NCBI RefSeq assembly: GCF_905171765.1
Contig: NC_053398.1
Coordinates: 48,328,323-48,392,322 of the forward strand
Length of the DNA stretch: 64,000 nucleotides
From: Bufo bufo
Taxonomy: Eukaryota; Chordata; Amphibia; Anura; Bufonidae
Direction of reading: 5' to 3'
Made by a program: the position numbers and the translations under genes. This document shows positions 42,799-54,845 of this stretch, piece by piece (position 1 is the stretch's first letter; each line of letters opens with the position of its first letter). A model generated the notes under the pieces. It was not told where the DNA came from. It searched no databases and saw nothing but the letters and a program-made list of their open reading frames with translations.

Positions 42799-43256
42799 GT
42801 ACCCCCCCTTCTACGGATCACCTCCGGACACCCCGGACCAACCTTATCTGGGTGGGATCTGTGAAAAGCCCTCACCAGTCGGCTGGCACTGACATCCAGC
42901 GCCGGAACCCACATCCTCTTCTCAGGGCCGTATCCCCTCCAGTGTACCAGGTACTGAAGGAAACCCCAAAGAACTCTAGAGTCAAGAACCCTGGAGATCT
43001 CGAACTCTAAATTTCCATCGGCCAGAACAGGAGGAGGGGGCAATGGCGATGGTTCCACCGGTTTCACATATTTTTTCAATAAAGACCTGTGGAACACATC
43101 ATGGATCCTCCAAGTCTGCGGAAGATCCAGCCGAAGCACTACTGGATTGATCACCGCAGATATTTTGTACGGACCAATAAATCTTGGACCCAGTTTCCAA
43201 GATTGCACTCTCAGTTTAATATTTTTAGTGGACAACCACACCAACATGTAGGTAAA
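42741..43256 (-). pseudogene. Chromovirus 2 pol C-terminus with chromodomain
   Basis: Reads from LVWLSTKNIKLRVQSW (end of integrase) through PRFIGPYKISAVINPV (GPY/F-like) to a chromodomain LEFEISRVLDSRVL...YLVHWRGYGPEKRMW. The frame passes the polypurine tract (RRRGGTVMP) and ends inside the 3' LTR (SSRLAAHV), unlike chromovirus 1, whose stop lies before its polypurine tract. It is cut off upstream at about 43256 by a deletion junction with hAT B. Confidence 0.9.
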
Positions 43257-43339
43257 TCCCCTGCAAACAAATGTGGATAGGGAAATGAATTAAAATAAAA
43301 ATTAAAAAAAATAAAAATTAACCAATATCAATTGGACAG

Positions 43340-43589
43340 AGGTCCCATAGCAGAGAATCTGGCTTCACGTCAGCAGAGAATCAGTCTCTTCATGCCATAG
43401 CAAAGAATCTGGCCTCATGTCAGCAGAGAATCAGTCTCTTCATGCCATAGCAGAGAATCTGGCTTCATGTCAGCGCAGAATCAGTCTTCATGTCATAGCA
43501 GAGAATCAGGCTTCACGTCATCCACCACTGGAACAGGCCACTGTCACATATTTAGGCCCCGGCACCCAGACAGAGGAGAGAGGTCCCGT
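43340..43589. repeat. 141-bp array of hAT B, part 1
   Basis: Diverged partial units (CAGAGAATCTGGCTTCA, CATGTCAGCAGAGAATCAGT) precede one fuller unit. It is broken at 43590 by a small hAT. Confidence 0.8.
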
Positions 43590-45371
43590 CAGGGCCGTCT
43601 TTAATATTGATTGGACCCTGGGCAAAAATTTACTTGGGCCCCCTGGATCCCGCCTTCCCACACCTTAGGCAATCACGCCCTCCACCACAACACACAACAC
43701 GCTCTGCAGGAAGGAGACCGGGGCTCGGCTTACCCTAGTGTTACAGTGCACCCCAGCACCCCACAGTATGCAGTATAGCACCCTATAGTATACAGCAACC
43801 CACAGTATGCAGTATAGCACCCTATAGTATACAGCACCACACAGTATGCAGTATAGCACCCTATAGTAAACAGCACCACACAGTATGCAGTTTAGCACCC
43901 CACACTATACAGTACCCCACAGTATATAGTAGAGCAGTATAGCACCCCACACTATACAGTACCCCACAGTATATAGTAGAGCAGTATAGCAGCCCACAGT
44001 ATACAGCACCTCACAGTATACAACACCTCACTGTATACAGCACCCCAAACTATACACGATACAGCCCCCCACACTATACAGTACAGCAGTATAGCACTCC
44101 ACACTATACCGCACCCACAGTATACAGTATACAGACCCCCACAGTATACAGTACAGCAGTATAGCCCCCCACACCATATAGGCCCCCCCACTATACAGGC
44201 CCCCCCACACTATACAGGCCCCCCCACACTATACAGCCCCCCCCCCACACTATACAGGCCCCCCCACAGTATACAGGCCCCCACACAGTATACAGGCCCC
44301 CACACAGTATACAGCCCACCACACAGTATACAGCCCCCCACAGTATACAGGCCCCCACACAGTATACAGCCCACCACACAGTATACAGCCCACCACACAG
44401 TATACAGACCCCCCCCTTCACAGTATACAGGCCCCCACACAGTATACAGCCCACCACACAGTATACAGCCCAACCACACAGTATACAGCCCAACCACACT
44501 GTATACAGTCCCACACAGTATACAGCCCACCACACAGTATACAGTCCCACACAGTATACAGCCCACCACACAGTATACAGCCCAACCACACAGTATACAG
44601 CCCAACCACACAGTATACAGTCCCACACAGTATACAGCCCACCACACAGTATACAGCCCCCCCCCCCACAGTATACAGGCCCCCACACAGTATACAGAGC
44701 CCCCACAGTATACAGCCCCCCCCCCCCCCACAGTATACAGGCCCCCACACAGTATACAGCCCACCACACAGTATACAGCCCACCACACAGTATAGAGCCC
44801 CCCACAGTATACAGGCCCCCACACAGTATACAGCCCACCACACAGTATACAGGCCCCCCACACAGTATACAGGGCCCCCACACAGTATACAGGCCCCCAC
44901 ACAATATACAGGCCCCCCACAGTATACAGGCCCCCACACAGTATACAGCCCCCACAGTATACAGGCCCCCACACAGTATACAGCCCACCACTATACAGTA
45001 GTTTACAGTATATTAACATAACAGCCCCTGTCACCTTTTTCTGATGCAATGTTCACACAAAAAAGCTCCACAGCAACACTCCTGGTAGGACCTGTGATGA
45101 CCTCATAGCCATGTGACCAGTAATTGCTAGGTTACTGGTCACATGGTGATGATGTCATTAAGGTCCTAAAGTGATCACAACTTTAACACAGTACGATCAT
45201 GATGCCTGGACTCAGTGCCGGCAGGCAGGCACGGCAGCACCCCTGTGTAGCTGACAGCTTGACACCCGGGGCAGTGGCTAGCAGGGCTCAAGAGGCAGCT
45301 GCCTTGGGCCCCCCAGGAGCAACTGGGCCCGGGGCAGCTGCCCCTTTTGCCCCTTGGTAAAGACAGCCCTG
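43590..45371. mobile_element. Small Charlie-type hAT with GTATAC minisatellite
   Basis: Termini CAGGGCCGTCTTTAATATTG and, inverted, CAGGGCTGTCTTTACCAAGG. The flanking 8-mers GGTCCCGT (43582-43589) and GGTCAAAT (45372-45379) match at only five positions, so the duplication has decayed, but the 141-bp array continues on both sides. Confidence 0.78.
43740..45010. repeat. Minisatellite of CAGTATACAGCCCACCACA units
   Basis: About 1.25 kb of 15-25-base units, each with the palindrome GTATAC and a C-rich spacer (CCCCCACA, CCCACCACA). All three minus-strand frames stay open for up to 279 codons of GGLYTVWGPVYC-like repeats. These are not genes. Confidence 0.93.
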
Positions 45372-45379
45372 GGTCAAAT

Positions 45380-46640
45380 AACAGAGAATCTGGCCTTATG
45401 TCAGCACAGAATCTGTCTTCATGTCATAGCAGAGAATCGGGCTTCACGTCACCCACCACTGGAACAGGCCACTGTCACATATTTAGGCCCCGGCACCCAG
45501 ACAGAGGAGAGAGGTCCCGTAACAGAGAATCTGGCCTTATGTCAGCGCAGAATCAGTCTTCACGTCATAGCAGAGAATCAGGCTTCACGTCACCCACCCA
45601 CTGGAACAGGCCACTGTCACATATTTAGGCCAAGGCACCCAGACAGAGGAGAGAGGTCCCGTAACAGAGAATCTGGCCTTATGTCAGCACAGAATCTGTC
45701 TTCATGTCATAGCAGAGAATCAGGCTTCACGTCACTCACCACTGGAACAGGCCACTGTCACATATTTAGGCCCCGGCACCCAGACAGAGGAGAGAGGTCC
45801 CGTAACAGAGAATCTGGCCTTATGTCAGCACAGAATCTGTCTTCATGTCATAGCAGAGAATCAGGCTTCACGTCACCCACCACTGGAACAGGCCACTGTC
45901 ACATATTTAGGCCCCGGCACCCAGACAGAGGAGAGAGGTCCCGTAACAGAGAATCTGGCCTTATGTCAGCGCAGAATCAGTCTTCATGTCATAGCAGAGA
46001 ATCAGGCTTCACGTCACCCACCACTGGAACAGGCCACTGTCACATATTTAGGCCCAGGCACCCAGACAGAGGAGAGAGGTCCCGTAACAGAGAATCTGGC
46101 CTTATGTCAGCACAGAATCTGTCTTCATGTCATAGCAGAGAATCAGGCTTCACGTCACTCACCACTGGAACAGGCCACTGTCACATATTTAGGCCCCGGC
46201 ACCCAGACAGAGGAGAGAGGTCCCGTAACAGAGAATCTGGCCTTATGTCAGCGCAGAATCAGTCTTCATGTCATAGCAGAGAATCAGGCTTCACGTCATC
46301 CACCCACTGGAACAGGCCACTGTCACATATTTAGGCCCCGCCACCCAGACAGAGGAGAAAGGTCCCGTAACAGAGAATCTGGCCTTATGTCAGCACAGAA
46401 TCTGTCTTCATGTCATAGCAGAGAATCAGGCTTCACGTCACCCACCACTGGAACAGGCCACTGTCACATATTTAGGCCCAGGCACACAGGCAGAGGAGAG
46501 AGGTCCCGTAACAGAGAATCTGGCCTTATGTCAGAACAGAATCTGTCTTCATGTCATAGCAGAGAATCAGGCTTCACGTCTCCCACCACTGGAACAGGCC
46601 ACTGTCACACATTTAGGCCCCGGCACCCAGGCAGAGGAGA
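45380..46640. repeat. 141-bp array of hAT B, part 2
   Basis: About nine units: CAGAGAATCTGGCCTTATGT, CAGCACAGAATCTGTCTTCA, TGTCATAGCAGAGAATCAGG, CTTCACGTCACCCACCACTG, GAACAGGCCACTGTCACATA and TTTAGGCCCCGGCACCCAGA. Two variants (CAGCACAGAATCTG and CAGCGCAGAATCAG) are intermingled. 141 is 47 codons, which explains the 326-codon open frame. Confidence 0.93.
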
Positions 46641-46758
46641 GGTTCATTCAACTTTGGGTTGCCCCGCAATATAATGGTAAAATGAAAATAAAAATAGGAT
46701 TGAATGAGGAAGTGCCCTGGAGTAGAATAATATATTGTTAAGGGGAGGTAGTTAATAT

Positions 46759-49700
46759 CTAATCTGCACAAGGGATGGACAGGTCCTGTGGGATCCATGC
46801 CTGGTTCATTTTTATGAACGTCAGCTTGTCCACATTGGCTGTAGACAGGCGGCTGCGTTTGTCTGTAATGACGCCCCCTGCCGTGCTGAATACACGTTCA
46901 GACAAAACGCTGGCCGCCGGGCAGGCCAGCACCTCCAAGGCATAAAAGGCTAGCTCTGGCCACGTGGACAATTTGGAGACCCAGAAGTTGAATGGGGCCG
47001 AACCATCAGTCAGTACGTGGAGGGGTGTGCACAGGTACTGTTCCACCATGTTAGTGAAATGTTGCCTCCTGCTAACACGTTCCGTATCAGGTGGTGGTGC
47101 AGTTAGCTGTGGCGTGGTGACAAAACTTTTCCACATCTCTGCCATGCTAACCCTGCCCTCAGAGGAGCTGGCCGCTTCCACTGGTTCCCCTGTGACATTT
47201 GGGAATGCTCTCAGTAGCGCGTCTACCAATGTGCGCTTGTACTCGCGCATCTTCCTATCACGCTCCAGTGTAGGAAGTAAGGTGGGCACATTGTCTTTGT
47301 ACCGGGGATACAGCAGGGTGGCAACCCAGTAGTCCGCACACGTTAAAATGTGGGCAACTCTGCTGTCGTTGCGCAGGCACTGCAGCATGTATTCGCTCAT
47401 GTGTGCCAGGCTGCCCAGAGGTAAGGACAAGCTGTCCTCTGTGGGAGGCGTATCGTCATTGTCCTGTGTTTCCCCCCAGCCACGCACCAGTGATGGGCCC
47501 GAGCTGCTTTGGGTGCCACCCCGCTGTGAACATGCTTCATCCTCATCCTCCTCCACCTCCTCCTCATCCTCGTCCTCCTCGTCCTCCAGTAGTGGGCCCT
47601 GTCTGGCCACATTTGTACCTGGCCTCTGGTGTTGCAAAAAACCTCCCTCTGAGTCACTTCGAAGAGACTGGCCTGAAAGTGCTAAAAATGACCCCTCTTC
47701 CTCCTCTTCCTCCTGGGCCACCTCCTCTTCCATCATCGCCCTAAGTGTTTTCTCAAGGAGACATAGAAGTGGTATTGTAACGCTGATAACGGCGTCATCG
47801 CCACTGGCCATGTTGGTGGAGTACTCGAAACAGCGCAACAGGGCACACAGGTCTCGCATGGAGGCCCAGTCATTGGTGGTGAAGTGGGTCTGATCCGCAG
47901 TGCGACTGACCCGTGCGTGCTGCAGCTGAAACTCCACTATGGCCTGCTGCTGCTCGCACAGTCTGTCCAGCATATGGAAGGCGGAGTTCCACCTGGTGGG
48001 CACGTCGCATATGAGGCGGTGAGCGGGAAGGCCGAAGTTACGCTGTAGCGCAGACAGGCGAGCAGCGGCAGGGTGTGAACGCCGGAAGCGCGAACAGACG
48101 GCCCGCACTTTATGCAGCAGCTCTGACATGTCGGGGTAGTTGCGAATGAACTTCTGCACCACCAAATTCAGCACATGCGCCAGGCAAGGGATGTGCGTCA
48201 AACCGGCTAGTCCCAGAGCTGCAACGAGATTTCGCCCATTATCGCACACCACCAGGCCGGGCTTGAGGCTCACCGGCAGCAACCACTCGTCGGTCTGTTG
48301 TTCTATACCCCGCCACAACTCCTGTGCGGTGTGGGGCCTGTCCCCCAAACATATGAGTTTCAGAACGGCCTGCTGACGTTTACCCCGGGCTGTGCTGAAG
48401 TTGGTGGTGAAGGTGTGTGGCTGACTGGATGAGCAGGTGGAAGAAGAGGACGAGGAAGCCGAGTAGGAGGAGGAGGAGACAGGAGGCAAAGAATGTTGCC
48501 CTGCGATCCTTGGCGGCGGAAGGACGTGCGCCAAACAGCTCTCCGCCTGGGGCCCAGCCGCCACTACATTTACCCAGTGTGCAGTTAGGGAGATATAGCG
48601 TCCCTGGCCGTGCTTACTGGTCCACGTATCTGTGGTTAGGTGGACCTTGCCACAGATGGCGTTGCGCAGTGCACACTTGATTTTATCCGACACTTAGTTG
48701 TGCAGGGAAGGCACGGCTCTCTTGGAGAAGTAGTGCCGGCTGGGAACAACATACTGTGGGACAGCAAGCGACATGAGCTGTTTGAAGCTGTGTGTGTCCA
48801 CCAGCCTAAATGACAGCATTTCATAGGCCAGTAGTTTAGAAATGCTGGCATTCAGGGCCAGGGATCGAGGGTGGCTAGGTGGGAATTTACGCTTTCTCTC
48901 AAATGTTTGTGAGATGGAGAGCTGAACGCTGCCGTGTGACATGGTTGAGATGCTTGGTGACGCAGGTGGTGGTGTTGGTGGTACATCCCATGTTTGCTGG
49001 GCGGCAGGTGCCAACGTTCCTCCAGAGGCGGAGGAAGAGGCCGAGGCGGCGGCAGCAGCAGAAGAGGCCGAGGCTGCGGCAGCAGCAGAAGAGGTAGCAG
49101 GGGGAGCCTGAGTGGGTTCCTTGTTTTTAAGGTGTTTACTCCACTGCAGTTCATGCTTTGCATGCAGTTGCCTGGTCATGCAGGTTGTGCTAAGGTTCAG
49201 AACGTTAATGCCTCGCTTCAGGCTCTGATGGCACAGCGTGCAAACCACTCGTGTCTTGTCGTCAGCACATTGTTTGAAGAAGTGCCATGCCAGGGAACTC
49301 CTTGAAGCTGCCTTTGGGGTGCTCGGTCCCAGATGGCGGCGGTCAGTAGCAGGCGGAGTCTCTTGGCGGCGGGTGTTCTGATTTTGCCCACTGCTCCCTC
49401 TTTTGCTACGCTGTTGGCTCGGTCTCACCACTGCCTCTTCCTCCGAACTCTGAAAGTCAGTGGCACGACCTTCATTCCATGTGGGGTCTAGGACCTCATC
49501 GTCCCCTGCATCGTCTTCCACCCAGTCTTGACCCCTGACCTCCTGTTCAGTCTGCACACTGCAGAAAGACGCAGCAGTTGGCACCTGTGTTTCATCATCA
49601 TCAGAGATGTGCTGAGGTGGTATTGCCATGTCCTCATCATCAGGAAAAATAAGTGGTTGTGCGTTAGTGCATTCTATCTCTTCCACCCCTGGGGAAGGGC

Positions 49701-50136
49701 TAGGTGGATGCCCTTGGGAAACCCTGGCAGCAGAGTCTTCAAACAGCATAAGAGACTGCTGCATAACTTGAGGCTCAGACAGTTTCCCTGATATGCATGG
49801 GGGTGATGTGACAGACTGATGGGCTTGGTTTTCATGCGCCATCTGTGCGCTTTCTGCAGAAGACTGGGTGGGAGATAATGTGAACGTGCTGGATCCACTG
49901 TCGGCCACCCAATTGACTAATGCCTGTACCTGCTCAGGCCTTACCATCCTTAGAACGGCATCGGGCCCCACCAAATATCGCTGTAAATTCTGCTGGCTAC
50001 TGGGACCTGAGGTAGTTGGTTCACTAGGACGTGTGGCTGTGGCAGAACGGCCACGTCCTCTCCCAGCACCAGAGGGTCCACTAACACCACCACGACCATG
50101 TCCACGTCTGCGTCCCTTATTAGATGTTTTCCTCAT
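46759..50136 (-). pseudogene. hAT B transposase, one premature stop
   Basis: ATG at 50136 (MRKTSNKGRRRGHGRGG). The frame is open for 480 codons, has a TAA at 48694-48696, then is open for 644 more. hAT A has CAA (Gln) at this position (LHNQVSDKIK), so a single C-to-T change explains the stop. Features: BED finger near residue 285 (AWHFFKQCADDKTRVVCTLC); Ala/Ser-rich linker; core TTDTWTSKHGQGRY, CDNGRNLVAALG (about 629), PCLAHVLNLVV, PTRWNSAFHML; acidic stretches (EEEEEE, DEEDEDEEE); C-terminal dimerisation region with SVLSERVFSTAGGV (about 1060-1100). It should cut and join hAT termini. Otherwise undamaged. Confidence 0.94.
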
Positions 50137-51165
50137 TGTTCCCGTTCACCACAATTTTGAGAATGGCAAATTTGGGAACAGTTTTTCAACCCAGAACAAA
50201 AAGTGTGCTTTTACGGTCACTACAAATAACTTGACCAGCTAAAACAGTACAGATTTGGTTGAATAGAAATGTGAGGCCTGTTTTTTTTTGTGCTGTGTGA
50301 CAGGTATAGGTTTAATCACAGAATTAGACTTGTATCTGCACGGTAGCGTGTGTGTTAAGTTTTTCTGAATGACACTATCAGCACCTTCAATGTAAGATAT
50401 CCTTTTTGGGATAGATTTCAAGTAGGCGTCATATAGCAGAAACTAGTTATTTTGAGAATGGCAAATTTGGGAATAGTTTTTCAACCCAGAACAAAAAGTG
50501 TGCTTTTACGGTCACTACAAATAACTTGACCAGCTAAAACAGTACAGATTTGGTTGAATAGAAATGTGAGGCCTGTTTTTTTTTTGCGCTGTGTGACAGG
50601 TATAGGTTTAATCACAGAATTAGACTTGTATCTGCATGGTAGCGTGTGTGTTAAGTTTTTCTGAATGACACTATCAGCACCTTCAATGTAAGATATCCTT
50701 TTTGGGATAGATTTCAAGTAGGCCTCATATAGCAGAAACTAGTTATTTTGAGAATGGCAAATTTGGGAATAGTTTTTCAACCCAGAACAAAAAGTGTGCT
50801 TTTACGGTCACTACAAATAACTTGACCAGCTAAAACAGTACAGATTTGGTTGAATAGAAATGTGAGGCCTGTTTTTTTTTGCGCTGTGTGACAGGTATAG
50901 GTTTAATCACAGAATTAGACTTGTATCTGCACGGTAGCGTGTGTGTTAAGTTTTTCTGAATGACACTATCAGCACCTTCAATGTAAGATATCCTTTTTGG
51001 GATAGATTTCAAGTAGGCCTCATATAGCAGAAACTAGTTATTTTGAGAATGGCAAATTTGGGAATAGTTTTTTCAACCCAGAACAAAAAGAGTGCTTTTA
51101 CGGTCACTACAAATAACTTGACCAGCTAAAACAGTACAAATTTGGTTGAATAGAAATGTCAGGTC
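50137..51165. repeat. 295-bp tandem array 5' of hAT B transposase
   Basis: About 3.4 units of 295 bases (landmark AACTAGTTATTTTGAGAATG at 50441, 50737 and 51032), each with GTGTGCTTTTACGGTCACTA and TGACACTATCAGCACCTTC. As a likely promoter-proximal region it could carry regulatory sites (inference). Confidence 0.9.
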
Positions 51166-51184
51166 TATTTTTTAGGCGCTGGGT

Positions 51185-51565
51185 GACAGGCTCAACTTGC
51201 CCCTAATGTAGTATATGGCCAAAAAAAAACACACTATTGATGGTTAAATGCACTTGGGTGACACAGGCTCAGCCTGCACCAGATGTAGTATATGGCCAAA
51301 AAATAACCAGACTGTTGATGGTTAAATGCACTTCGGTGACACAGGCTCAGCCTGCAGCTGATGTAGTATATGGCCAAAAAATAACCAGACTGTTGATGAT
51401 TAAATGCACTTCGGTGACACAGGCTCAGCCTGCAGCTGATGTAGTATATGGCCAAAAAATAACCAGACTGTTGATGGTTAAATGCACTTCGGTGACACAG
51501 GCTCAGCCTGCAGCTGATGTAGGATATAGAAAAAAATAACCACACTATTGATGGTTAAATACACT
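51185..51565. repeat. 78-bp tandem array 5' of hAT B transposase
   Basis: About five units of 78 bases: ACTGTTGATGGTTAAATGCA, CTTCGGTGACACAGGCTCAG, CCTGCAGCTGATGTAGTATA. 78 is 26 codons, so both strands show spurious frames of about 100 codons. Confidence 0.9.
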
Positions 51566-52067
51566 TGGTGATAGCTTGTGCTGGCGCACCACAAGCCACA
51601 AAATGGCCGCCGATCACCCCAGAAAAAAGTGATCTAAAAATGCTCTGGGCAGCCTCAAAAAAGTGAGCAAGTCGATATTAGCACTTCAATGATCCACAGC
51701 TGCAGATCGATCACAGAATGAAGTCTTTTGGAGGAGTTAATCTGCCTAATCTCGCCCTAACGTCGCAGCAGCAACCTCTCCCTATGCTTGAATCAGCAGA
51801 GTGACGTGCAGCGCTACGTGACCCAAGCTTATATAGAGGCTGGGTCACATGCTGCACTGGCCAATCACAGCCATGCCAATAGTAGGCAAGGCTGTGATGG
51901 CCTCTTGGGGCAAGTAGTATGACGCTTGTTGATTGGCTGCTTTGCAGCCTTTCAAAAAGCGCCAAGAAAGCGCCGAACACCGAACCCGAACACAGACTTT
52001 TTTGAAAATGTTCGGGTTCGTGTCCGTGTCACGGACACTCCAAAATTGTCGGGTTCGCTCATCCCTA
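51566..52067 (-). other. hAT B right terminal region
   Basis: Non-repetitive subterminal DNA ending in GTTCGGGTTCG-type motifs and the terminus. A related segment (AAGTAGTATGACGCTTGTTGA, GCTGCTTTGCAGCCTTTCAA) ends hAT A at 55930-56123, confirming that A and B are one family. Confidence 0.85.
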
Positions 52068-52263
52068 GTTGACACCGTGAAATTTTGAATCAACGTATAT
52101 TTTTCCTTTAAAATGATACATTTACTCAGATTAAACGTTTGATCTGTCATCTACGTTCTATTACAAATAAAATATTGACATTTGCCATCTCCACATCATT
52201 GCATTCAGTTTTTATTCACAATTTGTTTAGTGTCCCAACTTTTTTGGAATCCGGTTTGTACTG
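52068..52263. mobile_element. Terminal part of a Tc1-like element
   Basis: Ends ...TGTCCCAACTTTTTTGGAAT...TTTGTACTG followed by TA (52264-52265), a common Tc1-type right terminus. It sits in the RNase H codons of chromovirus 2 and was itself split by hAT B. Its left part is deleted. Confidence 0.78.
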
Positions 52264-52265
52264 TA

Positions 52266-54800
52266 ACGGGTTGAGACGCCCCCTCCAACCAGTGACGCCA
52301 TTCCTCAAACGTCAACTTGATGGCCAGCAACTCTCTATCTCCCACATCATAATTCTTCTCGGCGACCGAGAGCTTCTTGGAAAAAAAAGCACACGGGACC
52401 ACTTGCCAGGGGATGAACCCTGCGACAGCACCGCTCCAACCCCCACTTCTGATGCATCAACCTCCACCACGAATGGCTGAGACACATCGGGCTGCACCAG
52501 AATGGGAGCAGACGTAAAACACTCCTTAATAGTCGAAAAGGCCTGCAATGCCTCATCCGACCAGACAGAGACATCGGCGCCCTTCTTAGTCATATCAGTC
52601 AGAGGTCTTACAATGGTAGAATAGTTCAAAATAAATTTTCTATAATAATTAGTAAACCCCAAAAAACGCATCAAAGCTTTCTGATTCTCTGGTCGGTCCC
52701 ATTCCAGAACCGGTCGGACCTTTTCGGGGTCCATACGAAAACCAGAGTCAGAAAGCAGATATCCCAAAAAACGGAAGCTCCTGCACAGAAAACACACATT
52801 TCTCCAATTTGGCATATAATTTATTTATGGGTCTTCAGATCAGGAGAATAAATTAAAATGTCATCCAAGTAAACTACCACGAACCTCCCCACCAAATGAT
52901 GGAAAATGTCATTGACGAATCGCTGAAATACCGCTGGCGCGTTCGTCAACCCAAAAAGCATAACCAGATTCTCAAAATGACCCTCGCGCGTATTGAAGGC
53001 CGTTTTCCACCCATCCTCTTCCTTGATTCTGATCAGATTGTAGGACCCTCTCAAATCCAACTTGGAGAACACCTTGGCACCAACAATCTGATCAAAAAGA
53101 TCGGTGATCAAAGGAAGGGGATACGGATCCCGGACCGTAATACGGTTCAATTCCCGGAAATCCAAACAAGGTCTCAGCGATCCATCCTTTTTCTTTACAA
53201 AGAATAAACCTACTGCCACCGGAGACTTAGATGGCCTAATATGACCTTTTGCAAAACTCTCGGCGATATACTTCCGCATGACCTCTCTTTCCGCATGAGA
53301 AAGATTGTAAAGCCGAGACTTTGGCAACTTAGCCCCTGGGATGAGATTAACTGGACAATCATAGTCACGATGAGGGGGCAATTCCTGAGCCCCACCCACT
53401 GAAAAGACATCCGCAAAATCTGAGAGATACTGAGGTAGAGCCGTAGTGGACACACCAGAGAGAGATGTGCCAAGACAATTATCCGAACAAAATTCACTCC
53501 AACCAATTATTTGTCTTGCTTGCCAATCTATAATTGGGTTATGTTTTGTCAACCACGGTAACCCTAAGACTATAGGAGCGGGCAAATCCTTCATGACAAA
53601 ACAAGACATAATCTCAACATGTGAATCACCCACCCTTAACTGAATACCATGAGCAATATGAGTGAGACTCCTTTGAGAAAGAGGGGAAGAATCAATTGCA
53701 AAAAACGGAATCTCTCTTTCTAAAGTGCAAGTACTTAGACCCAGATTTTGAAGAAAAAGAAAGTCAATAAGGTTTACCCCAGCACCACAGTCAATAAATA
53801 CTTCAGCAAAAAAAAATCTTGAGTCTAGCGCCCCCATAGCTGGAAGGAGAAAACGAGTATTACAGGGAGCTTGCATACCTGCTTGCTCCACCACTCCATT
53901 CACGCTACCAAGAGTCAGGACGTTTGTTTTTTTTTTCTCTTTCTTATCATCATGCGGTTTAACAAAAGGACAAGCAAAAACAAAATGACCACTTTTTCCA
54001 CAGTAGTAACATAGTTTATGCAATTTCCTAAAGACTCTACTACCAGAACGGAAAGATATCTGACCCAGCTGCATGAGTTCCTCCCCTACCCCAGAGTTAC
54101 CTGTAAAATCACCCTGGGAAGCAGTAGGGATGAAACCACTCACAGAAGGGATCCCTTGCGAGGAGGGAGCCTTACACCTCTCTCTAATACGTCTATCTAA
54201 CCGTACTGCCAAAGACATAGCATTCTCCAAAGAATCTGGGTACTCATGAAAAGCAAGGGCATCTTTCAATCTCTCAGATAACCCCTGACAAAACTGACTA
54301 CGTAACGCGGGGTCATTCCACTCTGACTCTGTAGCCCATTTCCTAAACTCAACGCAGTAAACCTCTGCAGTATGTTCACCCTGTAAAAAATTACGCAATT
54401 TAGATTCCCCCATCGAGACCCGATCTGGGTCATTGTAAATTAATCCCAGGGCTTTGAAAAATTCTTCCACCGACCGGAGGGCCAGAGAACCGGGCGGCAG
54501 AGAAAAGGCCCAGGATTGCACGTCCCCTTTAAGCAGAGAAATGATTATACCAACCCTCTGACTTTCATCACCTGACGAAGATGGACGCAGCCGAAAATAC
54601 AATTTGCATGACTCTTTAAAGCGGATGAAGTCATCCGCACCCCCTGCAAATCTCTCAGGAAGAGCGACTTTAGGCTCCCCACAAATTTGACCTGCACCTG
54701 ATGCAAGAGCATTCTGACACCGTGTGACCGAACTACGCAGATCCGCAACCTCTAGAGATAATGCCTGCATCCGGTCAACTAGCGCATCAATTGACGCCAT
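52266..54800 (-). pseudogene. Chromovirus 2 gag, protease, RT and start of RNase H
   Basis: The ATG at 54800 (MASIDALVDRMQ) lies about 45 bases after the 5' LTR. Gag with PERFAGGADDFIRFKES, zinc knuckle CYYCGKSGHFVFAC, protease-like FIDCGAGVNL (Cys replaces the usual Ser/Thr of D-S/T-G), and RT with LMLFGLTNAPAVFQRF-type block (Leu for the usual Pro) and YLDDILIYS. A frameshift near 52820 breaks the RT thumb; the next frame continues FLGYLLSDSGFRMDPEK and [15 protein letters not shown] (RNase H) to [13 protein letters not shown], where the Tc1 end begins. Originally a single gag-pol frame as in chromovirus 1. Confidence 0.92.
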
Positions 54801-54834
54801 CACAAAACCACTGAGTAATGGCAGTCAAAGTATG

Positions 54835-54845
54835 GCGGGTTATAA
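54835..54845 (-). promoter_or_regulatory. Primer-binding site of chromovirus 2, self-priming type
   Basis: After the 5' LTR the minus strand reads T then TATAACCCGC. The decamer is exactly complementary to GCGGGTTATA in the LTR (plus-strand TATAACCCGC at 55204-55213), which lies about 29 bases downstream of a TTTAAATT box (55235-55242). Confidence 0.78.

Larger units (their letters stand above)
43257..52067 (-). mobile_element. hAT B: hAT with nearly intact transposase, left terminus deleted
   Basis: The right terminus is TAGGGATGAGCGAACCCGAC (reverse complement, ending 52067). The left side starts abruptly at CTGCAAACAAATGTGGATAG (43261), a motif that in hAT A lies about 200 bases inside the left terminus. 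That terminus is therefore missing together with part of the host pol gene. It is organised like hAT A: 3' array, transposase, 5' arrays, terminus. It sits inside a Tc1-like fragment within chromovirus 2. Confidence 0.9.

Noticed and set aside
44191..45049. Minus-strand frames of 184-279 codons with GGLYTV repeats
   Set aside because: They are translations of a GTATAC minisatellite, open in all three frames.
45354..46334. 326-codon frame in the hAT B array
   Set aside because: The 141-bp unit is 47 codons, and the frame follows the array, including its duplicated variants.
47348..47893. Plus-strand 181-codon frame over the hAT B transposase
   Set aside because: Antisense shadow of the acidic region; the Ser-rich product is the complement of the acidic codons.
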